A stretch of 64,000 nt of DNA, taken from the NCBI GenBank assembly GCA_030537315.1, contig JAUNNZ010000006.1, forward strand, positions 1 to 64,000, in the 5' to 3' direction. Numbering within the stretch: position 1 is the first letter of the stretch; every line of letters starts with the position of its first letter. This DNA comes from Bacteroidia bacterium (GTDB lineage Bacteria > Bacteroidota > Bacteroidia > Bacteroidales > UBA932). Below, piece after piece: positions 34,073-42,595 of the stretch. The notes under the pieces were generated by a model. The model saw only the letters and a list, made by a program, of their open reading frames with translations, was not told the origin of the DNA and made no database searches. The position numbers were made by a program, and so were the translations under genes.

Positions 34073-35498
34073 GACGGGAGTACTGTACACCTCGCTTGCG
34101 AAATTCGCGGGGATATTCATTACTCTGGGCGTGTCCGCCGTGCTCGCCAGGCTGTTCACGCCTGAGGAGTTCGGCATCATCAACATAGCCACCGTCTTCA
34201 TAGCCTTTTTCAGTGTATTCAGCGACCTGGGACTTGGTCCGGCCGTCATTCAGAAGCGGGATCTGACCGGCGATGACCTCCGCGGCGTATTTTCGCTTAC
34301 CATCTGGACTGCAGTCATACTGGCTCTGGTCTTCCTTGCGGCGGCAGTCCCGATAACCAACTTCTACGATGGGGGGCCGCAGCTCCGCAACGTGTTGCTC
34401 ATTCTCACCGCCAACCTGTTCTTCAATACCCTGAATATGGTTCCGAATGCGCTTCTCCTGAAGGAAAAGCGTTTCAAGTTCGCCGCTGTCCGCCAGCTCG
34501 CGGTGCAGCTGGTCTGCGGAGCAGCGGCAATCGTGGCCGCGCTTCTGGGGATGGGAATATATGCGCTGACAATCAATCCCGTGTGCTCAAGCATAGCGAT
34601 TTTTGTAATCAATTATTGGCAGCACCCTCTCAAGCCCCGGTTCAATCCCGGGATGGATACGGTCAGGAAGGTCTTTTCTTTTTCAGCATTCCAGTTCGGA
34701 TTCCAGATTGTCAACTATTTCAGCCGCAATCTTGACAAGCTTCTGATGGGACGCTACATCAGTATGGCTGACCTGGGCTATTACGACAAATCCTATCGTC
34801 TGATGATGATGCCGCTGCAGAACATTTCGTTCGTGCTTACGCCGGTGATGCATCCTGTTTTCGCACAGATCCAGGATGACAGGCAGCATATCGCCAGTGC
34901 CTACATAAGGGTAATCAAGCTCCTCGCGTACATAGGCTTCCCGCTCACGGCGGCGATGTACTTCATGTCATCGGACCTCATACTCTTCTTCTTCGGTGAC
35001 CAATGGGGCCCGTCGGTGCCTTGTTTCAAGATATTGTCCCTGTCCGTGGCATTCCAGATAATCTCGTCCTCCTCCGGAGCCGTGTTCCAGGCCTCCAACG
35101 ATACGAAGAGGCTGTTCGGCTGCGGAATCTTTACTGCGATCACGATGATAGGCGCCATCTGCACAGGTATCTTCGCGTTCCACGATACCAGGATGGTCGC
35201 CACCTGCCTCTGCATCGCATTCGCCGCCAACTTCGTCCAGTGCTACTGGTCGCTGTTCCGGGGCACGCTGAAATGCGGGTGGAGGGAATTCTGGAAGACT
35301 CTTGTCGGACCTTTCGCCCTTGCTGTCATCCTGGCCGCCGCCCTATGGGGCCTTTCATTCGCAATCAAAGGAATAACCAACCACTTTGTGGCTCTTGTAA
35401 TATATACGGCGGTAAGTGTCGCCATCTCACTTGCTTTCGTCCAACTTACCGGAGAATATGACATTTTAACAAAAATCAAAGCAAAACTATGCCGATAG
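34050..35498 (+). CDS. Wzx-type oligosaccharide flippase
   Basis: Inner-membrane protein of 482 aa with about 14 helices, MOP/MATE superfamily, expected to flip undecaprenyl-linked repeats to the periplasm. Motifs VLARLFTPEEFGIINIA, DLGLGPAVIQ and NYFSRNLDKLLMGRYIS are typical of the bacterial polysaccharide transporter group. With the PGT, Wzz and Wzy it completes a Wzx/Wzy-dependent pathway. It overlaps the acyltransferase gene by 10 bp. Confidence 0.92.
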   Translation: MNLKEDLKTGVLYTSLAKFAGIFITLGVSAVLARLFTPEEFGIINIATVFIAFFSVFSDLGLGPAVIQKRDLTGDDLRGVFSLTIWTAVILALVFLAAAVPITNFYDGGPQLRNVLLILTANLFFNTLNMVPNALLLKEKRFKFAAVRQLAVQLVCGAAAIVAALLGMGIYALTINPVCSSIAIFVINYWQHPLKPRFNPGMDTVRKVFSFSAFQFGFQIVNYFSRNLDKLLMGRYISMADLGYYDKSYRLMMMPLQNISFVLTPVMHPVFAQIQDDRQHIASAYIRVIKLLAYIGFPLTAAMYFMSSDLILFFFGDQWGPSVPCFKILSLSVAFQIISSSSGAVFQASNDTKRLFGCGIFTAITMIGAICTGIFAFHDTRMVATCLCIAFAANFVQCYWSLFRGTLKCGWREFWKTLVGPFALAVILAAALWGLSFAIKGITNHFVALVIYTAVSVAISLAFVQLTGEYDILTKIKAKLCR

Positions 35499-36106
35499 CC
35501 GATAACCTCAAGGAGAATCATCCGCGCCTCAAGCAACTCATCGTTGACTTTCTGTCAAGGAAAATCCATCCGCGTCCGCGAATCTGGACGAGATGGTTCA
35601 TCAATCCGTTCTTCCACAAGCGTGGACGGGGCAGCAAAGTATGCCGCCACGCGCGCCTCGACGTCTTCCCCTGGCGTCAGTTTGAGCTCGGCAGAGGAGT
35701 CATCGTTGAAGACTTCGCAGTTGTAAACAACGGCGCGGGAGATGTGTTCATCGGCGAAAAATCGCGCATAGGCATTGGCAGCGTCGTGGTCGGACCGGTC
35801 CGAATCGGTGACCGCACATCGCTTGGCCCGCACGTGCACATTGCCGGGTTCAATCATACCTTTGAAGACGGCGATCGCGACTGGAATGAGCAGGGACTCA
35901 CTTTCAGGGAAATAACAATCGGTGACGAATGCCTCATCGGAGCCAATACTTCCGTAATTGGCGGCGTACATATTGGAGACCGTGTCCAGGTGGGCGCAGG
36001 AAGTGTTGTCACCAAGGATTTGCCTGATCTGTGCGTCGCAGTCGGCAATCCGGCAAAGGTCATCAAACTCTACAACAAGGAAACCAAAATCTGGGAAAGA
36101 GTATGA
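35489..36106 (+). CDS. hexapeptide-repeat acyltransferase (WcaF-like)
   Basis: Left-handed beta-helix acyltransferase of 205 aa. Hexapeptide repeats run from about 75 to 190 (VFIGEKSRIGIGSVVVGP, ITIGDECLIGANTSVIGG, VQVGAGSVVTKDLPD), and the active-site His lies in HVHIAGFNHTFED. It probably O-acetylates the repeat unit using acetyl-CoA in the cytosol. ATGA overlap with the following GT4 gene. The basic N-terminal 60 residues are unusual and may bind the membrane. Confidence 0.88.
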   Translation: MPIADNLKENHPRLKQLIVDFLSRKIHPRPRIWTRWFINPFFHKRGRGSKVCRHARLDVFPWRQFELGRGVIVEDFAVVNNGAGDVFIGEKSRIGIGSVVVGPVRIGDRTSLGPHVHIAGFNHTFEDGDRDWNEQGLTFREITIGDECLIGANTSVIGGVHIGDRVQVGAGSVVTKDLPDLCVAVGNPAKVIKLYNKETKIWERV

Positions 36107-37212
36107 AAATCCTGTTCCTGGTCTATCACGCATTGGCGGAATACAGCGGAATCAGCAAGAAGATTCTCGCCCAGGTCGAAGGCTTGAGAGAATGTGGTGC
36201 GGAGGTCACCCTCTGTACCCTGCATTTTCCCGGGGACGGCACCCAGCAGAGAGTGTGTAACGGCGAGCCTATCCGCACGTTCGGCAGGGGCATCCGCGCC
36301 AAAATCGTAAAGCGCGTGTCTTATTCCGATATCCTGGACTATGTGGCGGAAAACGGGATCGATGCAGTCTATATACGTTATGACATAAACTCCGACCCTT
36401 TTACTGCTGCTCTGGCGAAAAAGCTCCACAGACGTGGCATAAAGGTGATTGTTGAGATTCCGACCTGGCCGTATGATGGAGAATTCAAGGGGCAGAGCGC
36501 GAAGCTGAAGGCTCAGCTGTACGTTGACAAAATGTTCCGCCACTCCTTTTTCAAGCACTGTGACAGCGTGGTGACGTACGCCGGCTGCAGGGAAATATTC
36601 GGCCGCCCCGCAATCAACATCAGCAACGGTGTGGATTTCGGCAAGGTCAAGCTCACCGCAAAGCCATTCGCGGGAGAGGAGTTGCATATGCTTTCCGTCG
36701 CCAATATCCACCTTTGGCACGGTCTGGACAGGCTTATCGCCGGAATGGCGCTTCACAAGGACGTGCCGGCCGTGCTTCACATCGTGGGGGACGGTCTTCC
36801 GGAGATAATCGAAGGCTACCGCAAACAGGCTGAAGATGCCGGCATTTCCGACAGGGTATGCATCCTGGGCCCACTTTACGGTGAACGCCTCGATGAGGAA
36901 TTTGCCTGGGCGAACGTTGCCGTGGGCAGCCTTGGCCGTCACCGCAGCGGTATTTCCGATATCAAGACACTTAAGAATCGCGAGTATGCAGCACGTGGTT
37001 TCCTGTTCTTCTACTCCGAGAATGACACGGATTTCGATGATGCTGCGTACGTGCTCAAGGTGCCCGCCGATGAAAGTCCGGTTGACGTCAAGGCAATCAG
37101 AGAATTCGTAGAGGCACAAAAAATGACTCCCGAAGAAATCCGGGAGTCTGTCAAGTCATTGAGCTGGGCGGCTCAGATGAAAAAAGTAATCACTAAGGCC
37201 GGCCTTTCTTGA
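36103..37212 (+). CDS. GT4-like glycosyltransferase, end of polysaccharide operon
   Basis: GT-B enzyme of 369 aa. ATG at 36103 is chosen because it gives the standard N-terminus MKILFLVYHALAEYSGIS and overlaps the previous stop by 4 bp. The acceptor half has GLRECGAEVTLCTLHFPG; the donor half has NISNGVDFGKVKL, LSVANIHLWHGLDRLI and LHIVGDGLPEI. The usual late ExxxxxxxE loop is less obvious. Its 3' end overlaps the convergent GT2 gene by 20 bp with no terminator. Confidence 0.85.
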   Translation: MKILFLVYHALAEYSGISKKILAQVEGLRECGAEVTLCTLHFPGDGTQQRVCNGEPIRTFGRGIRAKIVKRVSYSDILDYVAENGIDAVYIRYDINSDPFTAALAKKLHRRGIKVIVEIPTWPYDGEFKGQSAKLKAQLYVDKMFRHSFFKHCDSVVTYAGCREIFGRPAINISNGVDFGKVKLTAKPFAGEELHMLSVANIHLWHGLDRLIAGMALHKDVPAVLHIVGDGLPEIIEGYRKQAEDAGISDRVCILGPLYGERLDEEFAWANVAVGSLGRHRSGISDIKTLKNREYAARGFLFFYSENDTDFDDAAYVLKVPADESPVDVKAIREFVEAQKMTPEEIRESVKSLSWAAQMKKVITKAGLS

Positions 37213-38122
37213 ACAGGAAACTGATGAATGGCCTGAGCTTGAATGAGTATGGATATTTGTAAAGGATTGCGAAAGCGATTCTGCATTTTGTCCAGAAGTC
37301 AAGCTTTCCGCCATTGTGCATCAGCGAGAGCATATAATTGGATATCAGATTTCTCCGCACAGTCAGGCATTCCGGCCTGCGGCCTTCTCTCCGGACGTCT
37401 TTCGCCACGGTAAGATATCCCTCAACGTTCTTTTTTGAGAAGACTCTGGTCATCGTGGAATCGTCGTGAATACGGCGGTGGTAGAACTCTCTTGGCAGAC
37501 CTTTCACCCTGTCGGCATTGAAATATGCCAATGCTGAGAAAAGTTCGTCTTCGTGTATGATGCCGTCCTTGAAACGGAGGGCATTCTTCATAAGGAAGGT
37601 CCTGCGGAACAGGGACATACACACGGAACAACGGTATAATTTCCTACTAAGCATATCGCTCATCACTACCGGTCCCGGCTGTGCGTGGGGATATAATGCG
37701 CCTCTATGGTAATCGAACCATTTGTCTTTGCTTTCCGGAATCTGTCCGTCAGCGTTGAACGACACGGCGTCGAAAAAAACAAAATCCAGATTGTTCTTGT
37801 CACATTCGGTTACGCAAGATTCCAGCGTGTCCGGATCAATCCAGTCATCGCTGTCCAGAAAATAGATATAGTCGCCGGCGGCTATATCGAGTCCGTCATT
37901 CCTTGCCGAGGCCTGTCCCGCGTTCTTCTTGGTCAGGACAATCATATCCAGTTTTGATGTCCATTCTTGCAGAATCTCTGCACTGTTGTCTGTGGAGCCG
38001 TCATCAATGGCAATGACTTCGATGTTGCTTAAGGTCTGTTCCTTGAGCGACATCAAAGCTTTTTCCAGATACTTTCCGGTATTGTAAACCGGGATGATTA
38101 CACTTACTCTTGGTCTGATCAT
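37193..38122 (-). CDS. GT2 glycosyltransferase
   Basis: GT-A enzyme of 309 aa. Start ATG at 38122 gives MIRPRVSVIIPVYNTGKYLE and a 4-bp overlap with the upstream gene, so longer starts are rejected. Motifs IAIDDGSTDNS, metal site FLDSDDWIDPD, and a downstream DGIIHEDELFSA acid motif are intact. Last gene of a three-gene minus operon that meets the main polysaccharide operon tail to tail. Likely adds a side-chain sugar. Confidence 0.9.
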   Translation of the reverse strand: MIRPRVSVIIPVYNTGKYLEKALMSLKEQTLSNIEVIAIDDGSTDNSAEILQEWTSKLDMIVLTKKNAGQASARNDGLDIAAGDYIYFLDSDDWIDPDTLESCVTECDKNNLDFVFFDAVSFNADGQIPESKDKWFDYHRGALYPHAQPGPVVMSDMLSRKLYRCSVCMSLFRRTFLMKNALRFKDGIIHEDELFSALAYFNADRVKGLPREFYHRRIHDDSTMTRVFSKKNVEGYLTVAKDVRREGRRPECLTVRRNLISNYMLSLMHNGGKLDFWTKCRIAFAILYKYPYSFKLRPFISFLFKKGRP

Positions 38123-38988
38123 TTCTTTTCCAGTGTTGAAATTACCATTCGGTGGTCGCTGATATAATCTTCGCAAATCACGCAGTCGATGCAATCAAAC
38201 GACTTGTCGTGAAGAACGTAATCGATTCGCAATATATCCCGCAGCATCCGGTATGTGGAGCCATTCCCTTTGCCTTTTTCGAGGTAGGTGTCCTTGAGCG
38301 TGTTTTTCTTCACGAGCCTGTAAACCTTGCTGTATGGGACTGAATTGAAGTCTCCGGCAACGATGACAGGGTATTCGGACGCATCGATGACACGGCGGAG
38401 AGCCCTTGCCTGGGAACTGCGTACCTCCTCATTCGCCTTCAGTACATAGCCCAGTGCGAAACTTGTCTTGGCCTCATCGTCAACCGCATTGAAGCCGGTG
38501 GTCTGGAGATGTGCTGAAATCATAGTAACGGGCTCTCCGTTGAATTCTATGTGCGAGGTGAGGTAGGTGTTGTTGCTGCCCGGGAAGGTTGTCAACTCAT
38601 AATCAAGAACAGGATATCTTGAAATGATCGCCTGTTCGCCATCAGTTATCACATAATCAAATTCCTGAGCCAGAAGATTCCTGAATTCTTCGCCTGAGAA
38701 CCATTTGGACTGATAATACTCCTGAAGGAACATTACATCAATGTCATTGATTCCGGCAATGGACAGAAGATGGTCCGAGGCTTCCTCCGGGGTTTTCAGA
38801 TACCTGAACGCGTTGATGTTGACAGTTGCAATCCTGATGTTTGATTCGTTTTTGGCTTGCAGCGTGCCTTGTTTTCCGGGCCGGGAAAGGCACAGGAACC
38901 AATAAGCGCATGCGAGAAGCAGGATTGTAAATGTGAGAATGACCAGAAATCTGGCAAACGGATGAGAGCACCTTCTGTTTCTTTTCAT
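38119..38988 (-). CDS. membrane-anchored endonuclease/exonuclease/phosphatase-fold protein
   Basis: Protein of 289 aa with one N-terminal membrane helix (about 15-35) and an outside EEP domain. Catalytic motifs are complete: ATVNINAF, VMFLQEYYQ, ISAHLQTTG, VAGDFNSVP and ISDHRMV. ATG at 38988 sits 4 bp after the upstream stop. Located in the periplasm it is more likely a phosphodiesterase on a lipid-linked or phospholipid substrate, or on extracellular DNA, than a repair nuclease. Position between two glycosyltransferase genes suggests a role in the glycan pathway. Confidence 0.85.
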   Translation of the reverse strand: MKRNRRCSHPFARFLVILTFTILLLACAYWFLCLSRPGKQGTLQAKNESNIRIATVNINAFRYLKTPEEASDHLLSIAGINDIDVMFLQEYYQSKWFSGEEFRNLLAQEFDYVITDGEQAIISRYPVLDYELTTFPGSNNTYLTSHIEFNGEPVTMISAHLQTTGFNAVDDEAKTSFALGYVLKANEEVRSSQARALRRVIDASEYPVIVAGDFNSVPYSKVYRLVKKNTLKDTYLEKGKGNGSTYRMLRDILRIDYVLHDKSFDCIDCVICEDYISDHRMVISTLEKK

Positions 38989-38992
38989 AACA

Positions 38993-40159
38993 CTAAGCTC
39001 TTCGGGCCTTTTCCCAGGCAGCATTGCCATTGAAGCTTACATAATATTTCAGGCCGGCAAAAGTGGTCAGGTTTGCGAACAGAAAATAGTAAGGGACGTG
39101 GAATTTGCTCTTCTTTCCCTTCTTGTCAGCAAAATATCCGGCTAATGCGCACAGATAGAACAGGACCTGCAGGATGAGGGTGACGGTGTACAGCACGGGG
39201 CCGCCAAGACATACGATTGCGATGTTCAGGGGCAGAAGCAAAACAAGAAGGGAAGGTGTAAGCACCCATCTGAGCACGCGGTGGGAACCGAACTGGAAGG
39301 CCACGACGCCGTACTTGAACGGGTTGAGCAGGTCGCGCAGCTTGCTGGTGGCCTGGAAGCCGCCTGCACTCAGCCGCACCTTGCGCTTGCGCTCCTCGGC
39401 AATGTTTGCCGACGGCCTCTCACAGGCGTATGCGTCGGCGCAATAGGCAATACGGTAACCTTTGCGTACAATACCCATCGACAGTATCATATCGTCGACA
39501 AGCACGTCCGGTTCGATGTCTTCCCAAAGCTCGCGGCGTATTGCAATGAGTTCTCCGACTGCACCCATAGTGGAATACAGACGGTCATCAAGCTTCTTGA
39601 GGGCGCACTCGTATTTCCAGTAGAGGCCTTCAGTCCCGGCGGCGGAGTCGCCGTCCGAAAGGACGCGCTTTTCGCCGCAGACGCATCCGACCTCAGGGTC
39701 GTCGAATTTGCGTATGATGCGGTAGATGCTTTCGGCGTTCAGGATGGTGTTCGCATCCGTCATTATGACATACGGGGTGGAGACGTACTGCATCGCACGG
39801 TTCAGCGCGGCGCTTTTGCCGCGACGCCGGTCGTCGTGCAGGACTGTGTTTTCGGGATACCCGCGCAAGAGGTCCGGCGTGGAGTCGGTCGAGCCGTCCG
39901 TAACCCATACCAGGTGCAGCTTGTCCTCCGGGTATTGAAGGGACCTGCAGTTTTCCATCTTTTCGGCTATGCAGGACTCTTCGTTATATGCAGCTATGAG
40001 AAGCGTGACGTCGGGATATTCCACTTCGACGGGATGTGACGGTCTGGGACGCAGGGCCTCGCGTATCCGGACAGCCACCCAAAGGACTATGCCATACCCG
40101 AAGAAAGTGTAGAACACTATGATTGCAAATATCCAGAAAAGTATTATCAATGTGGTCAT
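38993..40159 (-). CDS. membrane GT2 glycosyltransferase (IcaA/PgaC-like)
   Basis: Membrane GT2 of 388 aa. One N-terminal helix (3-30), GT-A domain (LLIAAYNEES, VWVTDGSTDST, metal site MTDANTIL, acid site LVDDMILS) and three or four C-terminal helices (about 285-360). General form is that of poly-GlcNAc and hyaluronan synthases. The usual QxxRW is replaced by KRKVRLS, so processive synthesis is uncertain. First gene of the minus operon, with a -7 box at 40182-40189. Confidence 0.87.
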   Translation of the reverse strand: MTTLIILFWIFAIIVFYTFFGYGIVLWVAVRIREALRPRPSHPVEVEYPDVTLLIAAYNEESCIAEKMENCRSLQYPEDKLHLVWVTDGSTDSTPDLLRGYPENTVLHDDRRRGKSAALNRAMQYVSTPYVIMTDANTILNAESIYRIIRKFDDPEVGCVCGEKRVLSDGDSAAGTEGLYWKYECALKKLDDRLYSTMGAVGELIAIRRELWEDIEPDVLVDDMILSMGIVRKGYRIAYCADAYACERPSANIAEERKRKVRLSAGGFQATSKLRDLLNPFKYGVVAFQFGSHRVLRWVLTPSLLVLLLPLNIAIVCLGGPVLYTVTLILQVLFYLCALAGYFADKKGKKSKFHVPYYFLFANLTTFAGLKYYVSFNGNAAWEKARRA

Positions 40160-40181
40160 TGGTCAAAAGTATTCATTATTA

Positions 40182-40189
40182 CAAATTTA
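40182..40189 (-). promoter_or_regulatory. -7 element of the GT2/EEP/GT2 operon
   Basis: On the minus strand TAAATTTG (40189-40182) matches TAnnTTTG, 22 bp before the ATG at 40159. No good -33 TTG is visible. The rest of the 71-bp divergent region is A/T-rich and no clear plus-strand promoter for the kinase gene was found. Confidence 0.5.
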
Positions 40190-40230
40190 AACATTTTTTA
40201 TATAATAGGAAAATTATTAATTTTACGGAA

Positions 40231-42594
40231 ATGAAAGTCAGCGGTATGTCAAGAGTTGCCATTTTTCGCATAATAATTGCGGCTGCGTTCTTCGGGCCGC
40301 TGGCCGCCGTTGGTTGCCGGCCTGTGTACACGCAGGAAAAGCGCTCATTCGTTTGTATCCACTCATATGATGACTCGGGACAGGATGGGGAGTATTTCCG
40401 CAGTTATATGAACGACGCTTTCAAGCGTCTGAAAATCAATGCCGACGTCACCCATATCTATCTTGACCTGATTACCGAGGAAGAACCGGCTGAATCATTA
40501 TATGGCGACGTGGCGCATTTCGTTCAGGCGGTGCTCGATTGCAAGCCGGAGGTCCTGCTGATCAACGATGACCTTGCAATGGAGTACATTTACAACAAAT
40601 GCGACACATTGCTCAAGACACAGCCGGCCGTATTTGCCGGCGTGAGCGCTCCGCGCCATTGGGATCGCGGCGTATTTCCGCTTATCAGCGGTATAACCGA
40701 CCGCGTGAGCCTGTCGGCGAATTGCGAGCTGCTCAATCAGATTACCGGAACGCACAGTGTTATGGTGGAACTTGGCTTCGGCGGATATCAGGACAGGCTG
40801 CGCAGGCTCCTTTTTGACAATATCGGCGATGCTACGCGCTTTGTGAACAATGCTGATTTCTATATTGACCATCTGAGCGAGGATTCCATTCAGGAACAAT
40901 ATGGCGGGCTGATGGTGGTCAGTTTCCTCTCGATGGAGAACCCTGAGGACAATCGCATGCTCGGTACTGATACGGAAGAAGGGCTCTTGAATTCCAGGCT
41001 TGCAAAAATCAGCGCCACGACGTCCAGCATCAACCAGATACAGGTCAAGTATGACATTTTCAGCAACGAAGTCATTGACTCGGACCCAAGACCCCAGGTT
41101 ACTTCCATAAGGGAACAATTCGGCAGTGAAGGCAAGAAAATCGACAAAAAGGTACGTACCCGTTTCCTTTGCGGCTATTTTACCAGTGTGGAGACCCAGA
41201 TTGACGATCAGGTGGGATATGCGGCCCGCATCATAGAAGGTGCTCCGCCTGCATCCCTTCCTCTTATTTTTCACGACCAGAATTTCTATATGGACTGGAT
41301 CGCCATGACAAAGTGTGATCCGCCTCTCGACTACGATGACTACAAGAGTAAGTTCACTATCATCAACGCCCCGTTCAACGTAAGTCACAGACGGCTTTTC
41401 ATAGTTGGCATAGTCCTTCTTACTTTGCTGGCCCTGGGGCTTGTCATCTGCCTGAGTGTCGTTTTCCTGCGTAAAAAGAAACGGCAGAAAAAACAGCAGC
41501 TTGATACATTGCGTACGGAAATCGAAAAGCGTACCCTTACCCTGGAAGACCTTGAGACCGGGTTCTTTATGCTGAAGGGCAGAACCATCACGTTCTATTT
41601 CGGGTTCGCCCAAAAGCAGGGTCTTCAGTACGACTCGATGTCCCTTGATGATTTGAGATGGGCTGCCCATCCCGACAGTGTCGGAATTTTCCGGGATATT
41701 CTGGCAGACCCTAACGGAAAGACCAAGAAAAGCAAGATCCGCATCCGGCTGGATTTCAACGGCAAGGGATGGCATTGGTGGAATCTGTATTTCGACACAA
41801 TGGAATCTGACAAGAATGCAATCGTCGGAAGTATCATCAATATCGATGATGTGGCAAAATTGGAGGCGCAAGCCCTTGATGCGGCCATCAAGGCTGAAGA
41901 AGTCCTGTCAAAGGAGAACTTCATCGCCAATATCACCCACGACATTCGCACCCCTCTGAATGCGATTACCGGATTTTCCGAGCTTCTCCTTGATCCGGGT
42001 CAGACGCCTGAGGATCGCGCCGAGTATATGGATATCATCAGCACCAATACAGAGCAGATGATCAACCTTCTTGAAGAAGCGGCTGTCATGCAGTCTGACA
42101 GTACTGAGTCCATGTCATTCAAATTCAGGGAAGTCAATCTTCCGAAACTTGTCGATGACAGTTACAAGACCAATAAGATACTGTGCCCTCAGCATCTGGT
42201 TCTGAAATATGAACCGGACTCCCGCACGGACGTGATGGTCCGCTGCGACTCCGTCCGCACTACACAGGTCATCAACAACTTCCTCAGCAATGCATTCAAA
42301 TATACCCCATCCGGAAGCGTCACTTTCGGTTGGGAAATGACTGACAACGGGACTATGGCGAAAGTGTATGTCAAGGACACGGGAGTGGGAATCAGCGATG
42401 AGGACAAGAAGGTCATCGGAGAGCGTTTCGGTATGGCCAAGGGCAACCGCAAGGGGACAGGCCTTGGCCTCGACATCTGCCAGAAAATCATTTCTGCAGA
42501 AGACGGAGAGTATGGATTTGAAAGTGAATTGGGCAAGGGAAGCTGCTTCCATTTCAGCCTGCCGGTCCTGGTAAAAGAAGAAAAACAGGCGTGA
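40231..42594 (+). CDS. sensor histidine kinase with ABC-substrate-binding-like sensor
   Basis: Membrane kinase of 787 aa; ATG at 40231 precedes the signal segment. The periplasmic part (about 30-385) looks like the ABC_sub_bind type sensor (FVCIHSYDDSGQDGEYFRS, LLINDDLAMEYIYN). A helix at about 388-412 leads to a coiled coil, a PAS-like region (about 430-540), HisKA with His570 (NITHDIRTPLNAI) and HATPase_c with N box NNFLSNAFKYT, G1 KDTGVGIS and G2 GTGLGLDI. There is no receiver or output domain. A paralogue starts 2 bp after its stop. Probable donor to the lone receiver at 24866. Confidence 0.88.
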   Translation: MKVSGMSRVAIFRIIIAAAFFGPLAAVGCRPVYTQEKRSFVCIHSYDDSGQDGEYFRSYMNDAFKRLKINADVTHIYLDLITEEEPAESLYGDVAHFVQAVLDCKPEVLLINDDLAMEYIYNKCDTLLKTQPAVFAGVSAPRHWDRGVFPLISGITDRVSLSANCELLNQITGTHSVMVELGFGGYQDRLRRLLFDNIGDATRFVNNADFYIDHLSEDSIQEQYGGLMVVSFLSMENPEDNRMLGTDTEEGLLNSRLAKISATTSSINQIQVKYDIFSNEVIDSDPRPQVTSIREQFGSEGKKIDKKVRTRFLCGYFTSVETQIDDQVGYAARIIEGAPPASLPLIFHDQNFYMDWIAMTKCDPPLDYDDYKSKFTIINAPFNVSHRRLFIVGIVLLTLLALGLVICLSVVFLRKKKRQKKQQLDTLRTEIEKRTLTLEDLETGFFMLKGRTITFYFGFAQKQGLQYDSMSLDDLRWAAHPDSVGIFRDILADPNGKTKKSKIRIRLDFNGKGWHWWNLYFDTMESDKNAIVGSIINIDDVAKLEAQALDAAIKAEEVLSKENFIANITHDIRTPLNAITGFSELLLDPGQTPEDRAEYMDIISTNTEQMINLLEEAAVMQSDSTESMSFKFREVNLPKLVDDSYKTNKILCPQHLVLKYEPDSRTDVMVRCDSVRTTQVINNFLSNAFKYTPSGSVTFGWEMTDNGTMAKVYVKDTGVGISDEDKKVIGERFGMAKGNRKGTGLGLDICQKIISAEDGEYGFESELGKGSCFHFSLPVLVKEEKQA

Positions 42595-42595
42595 T

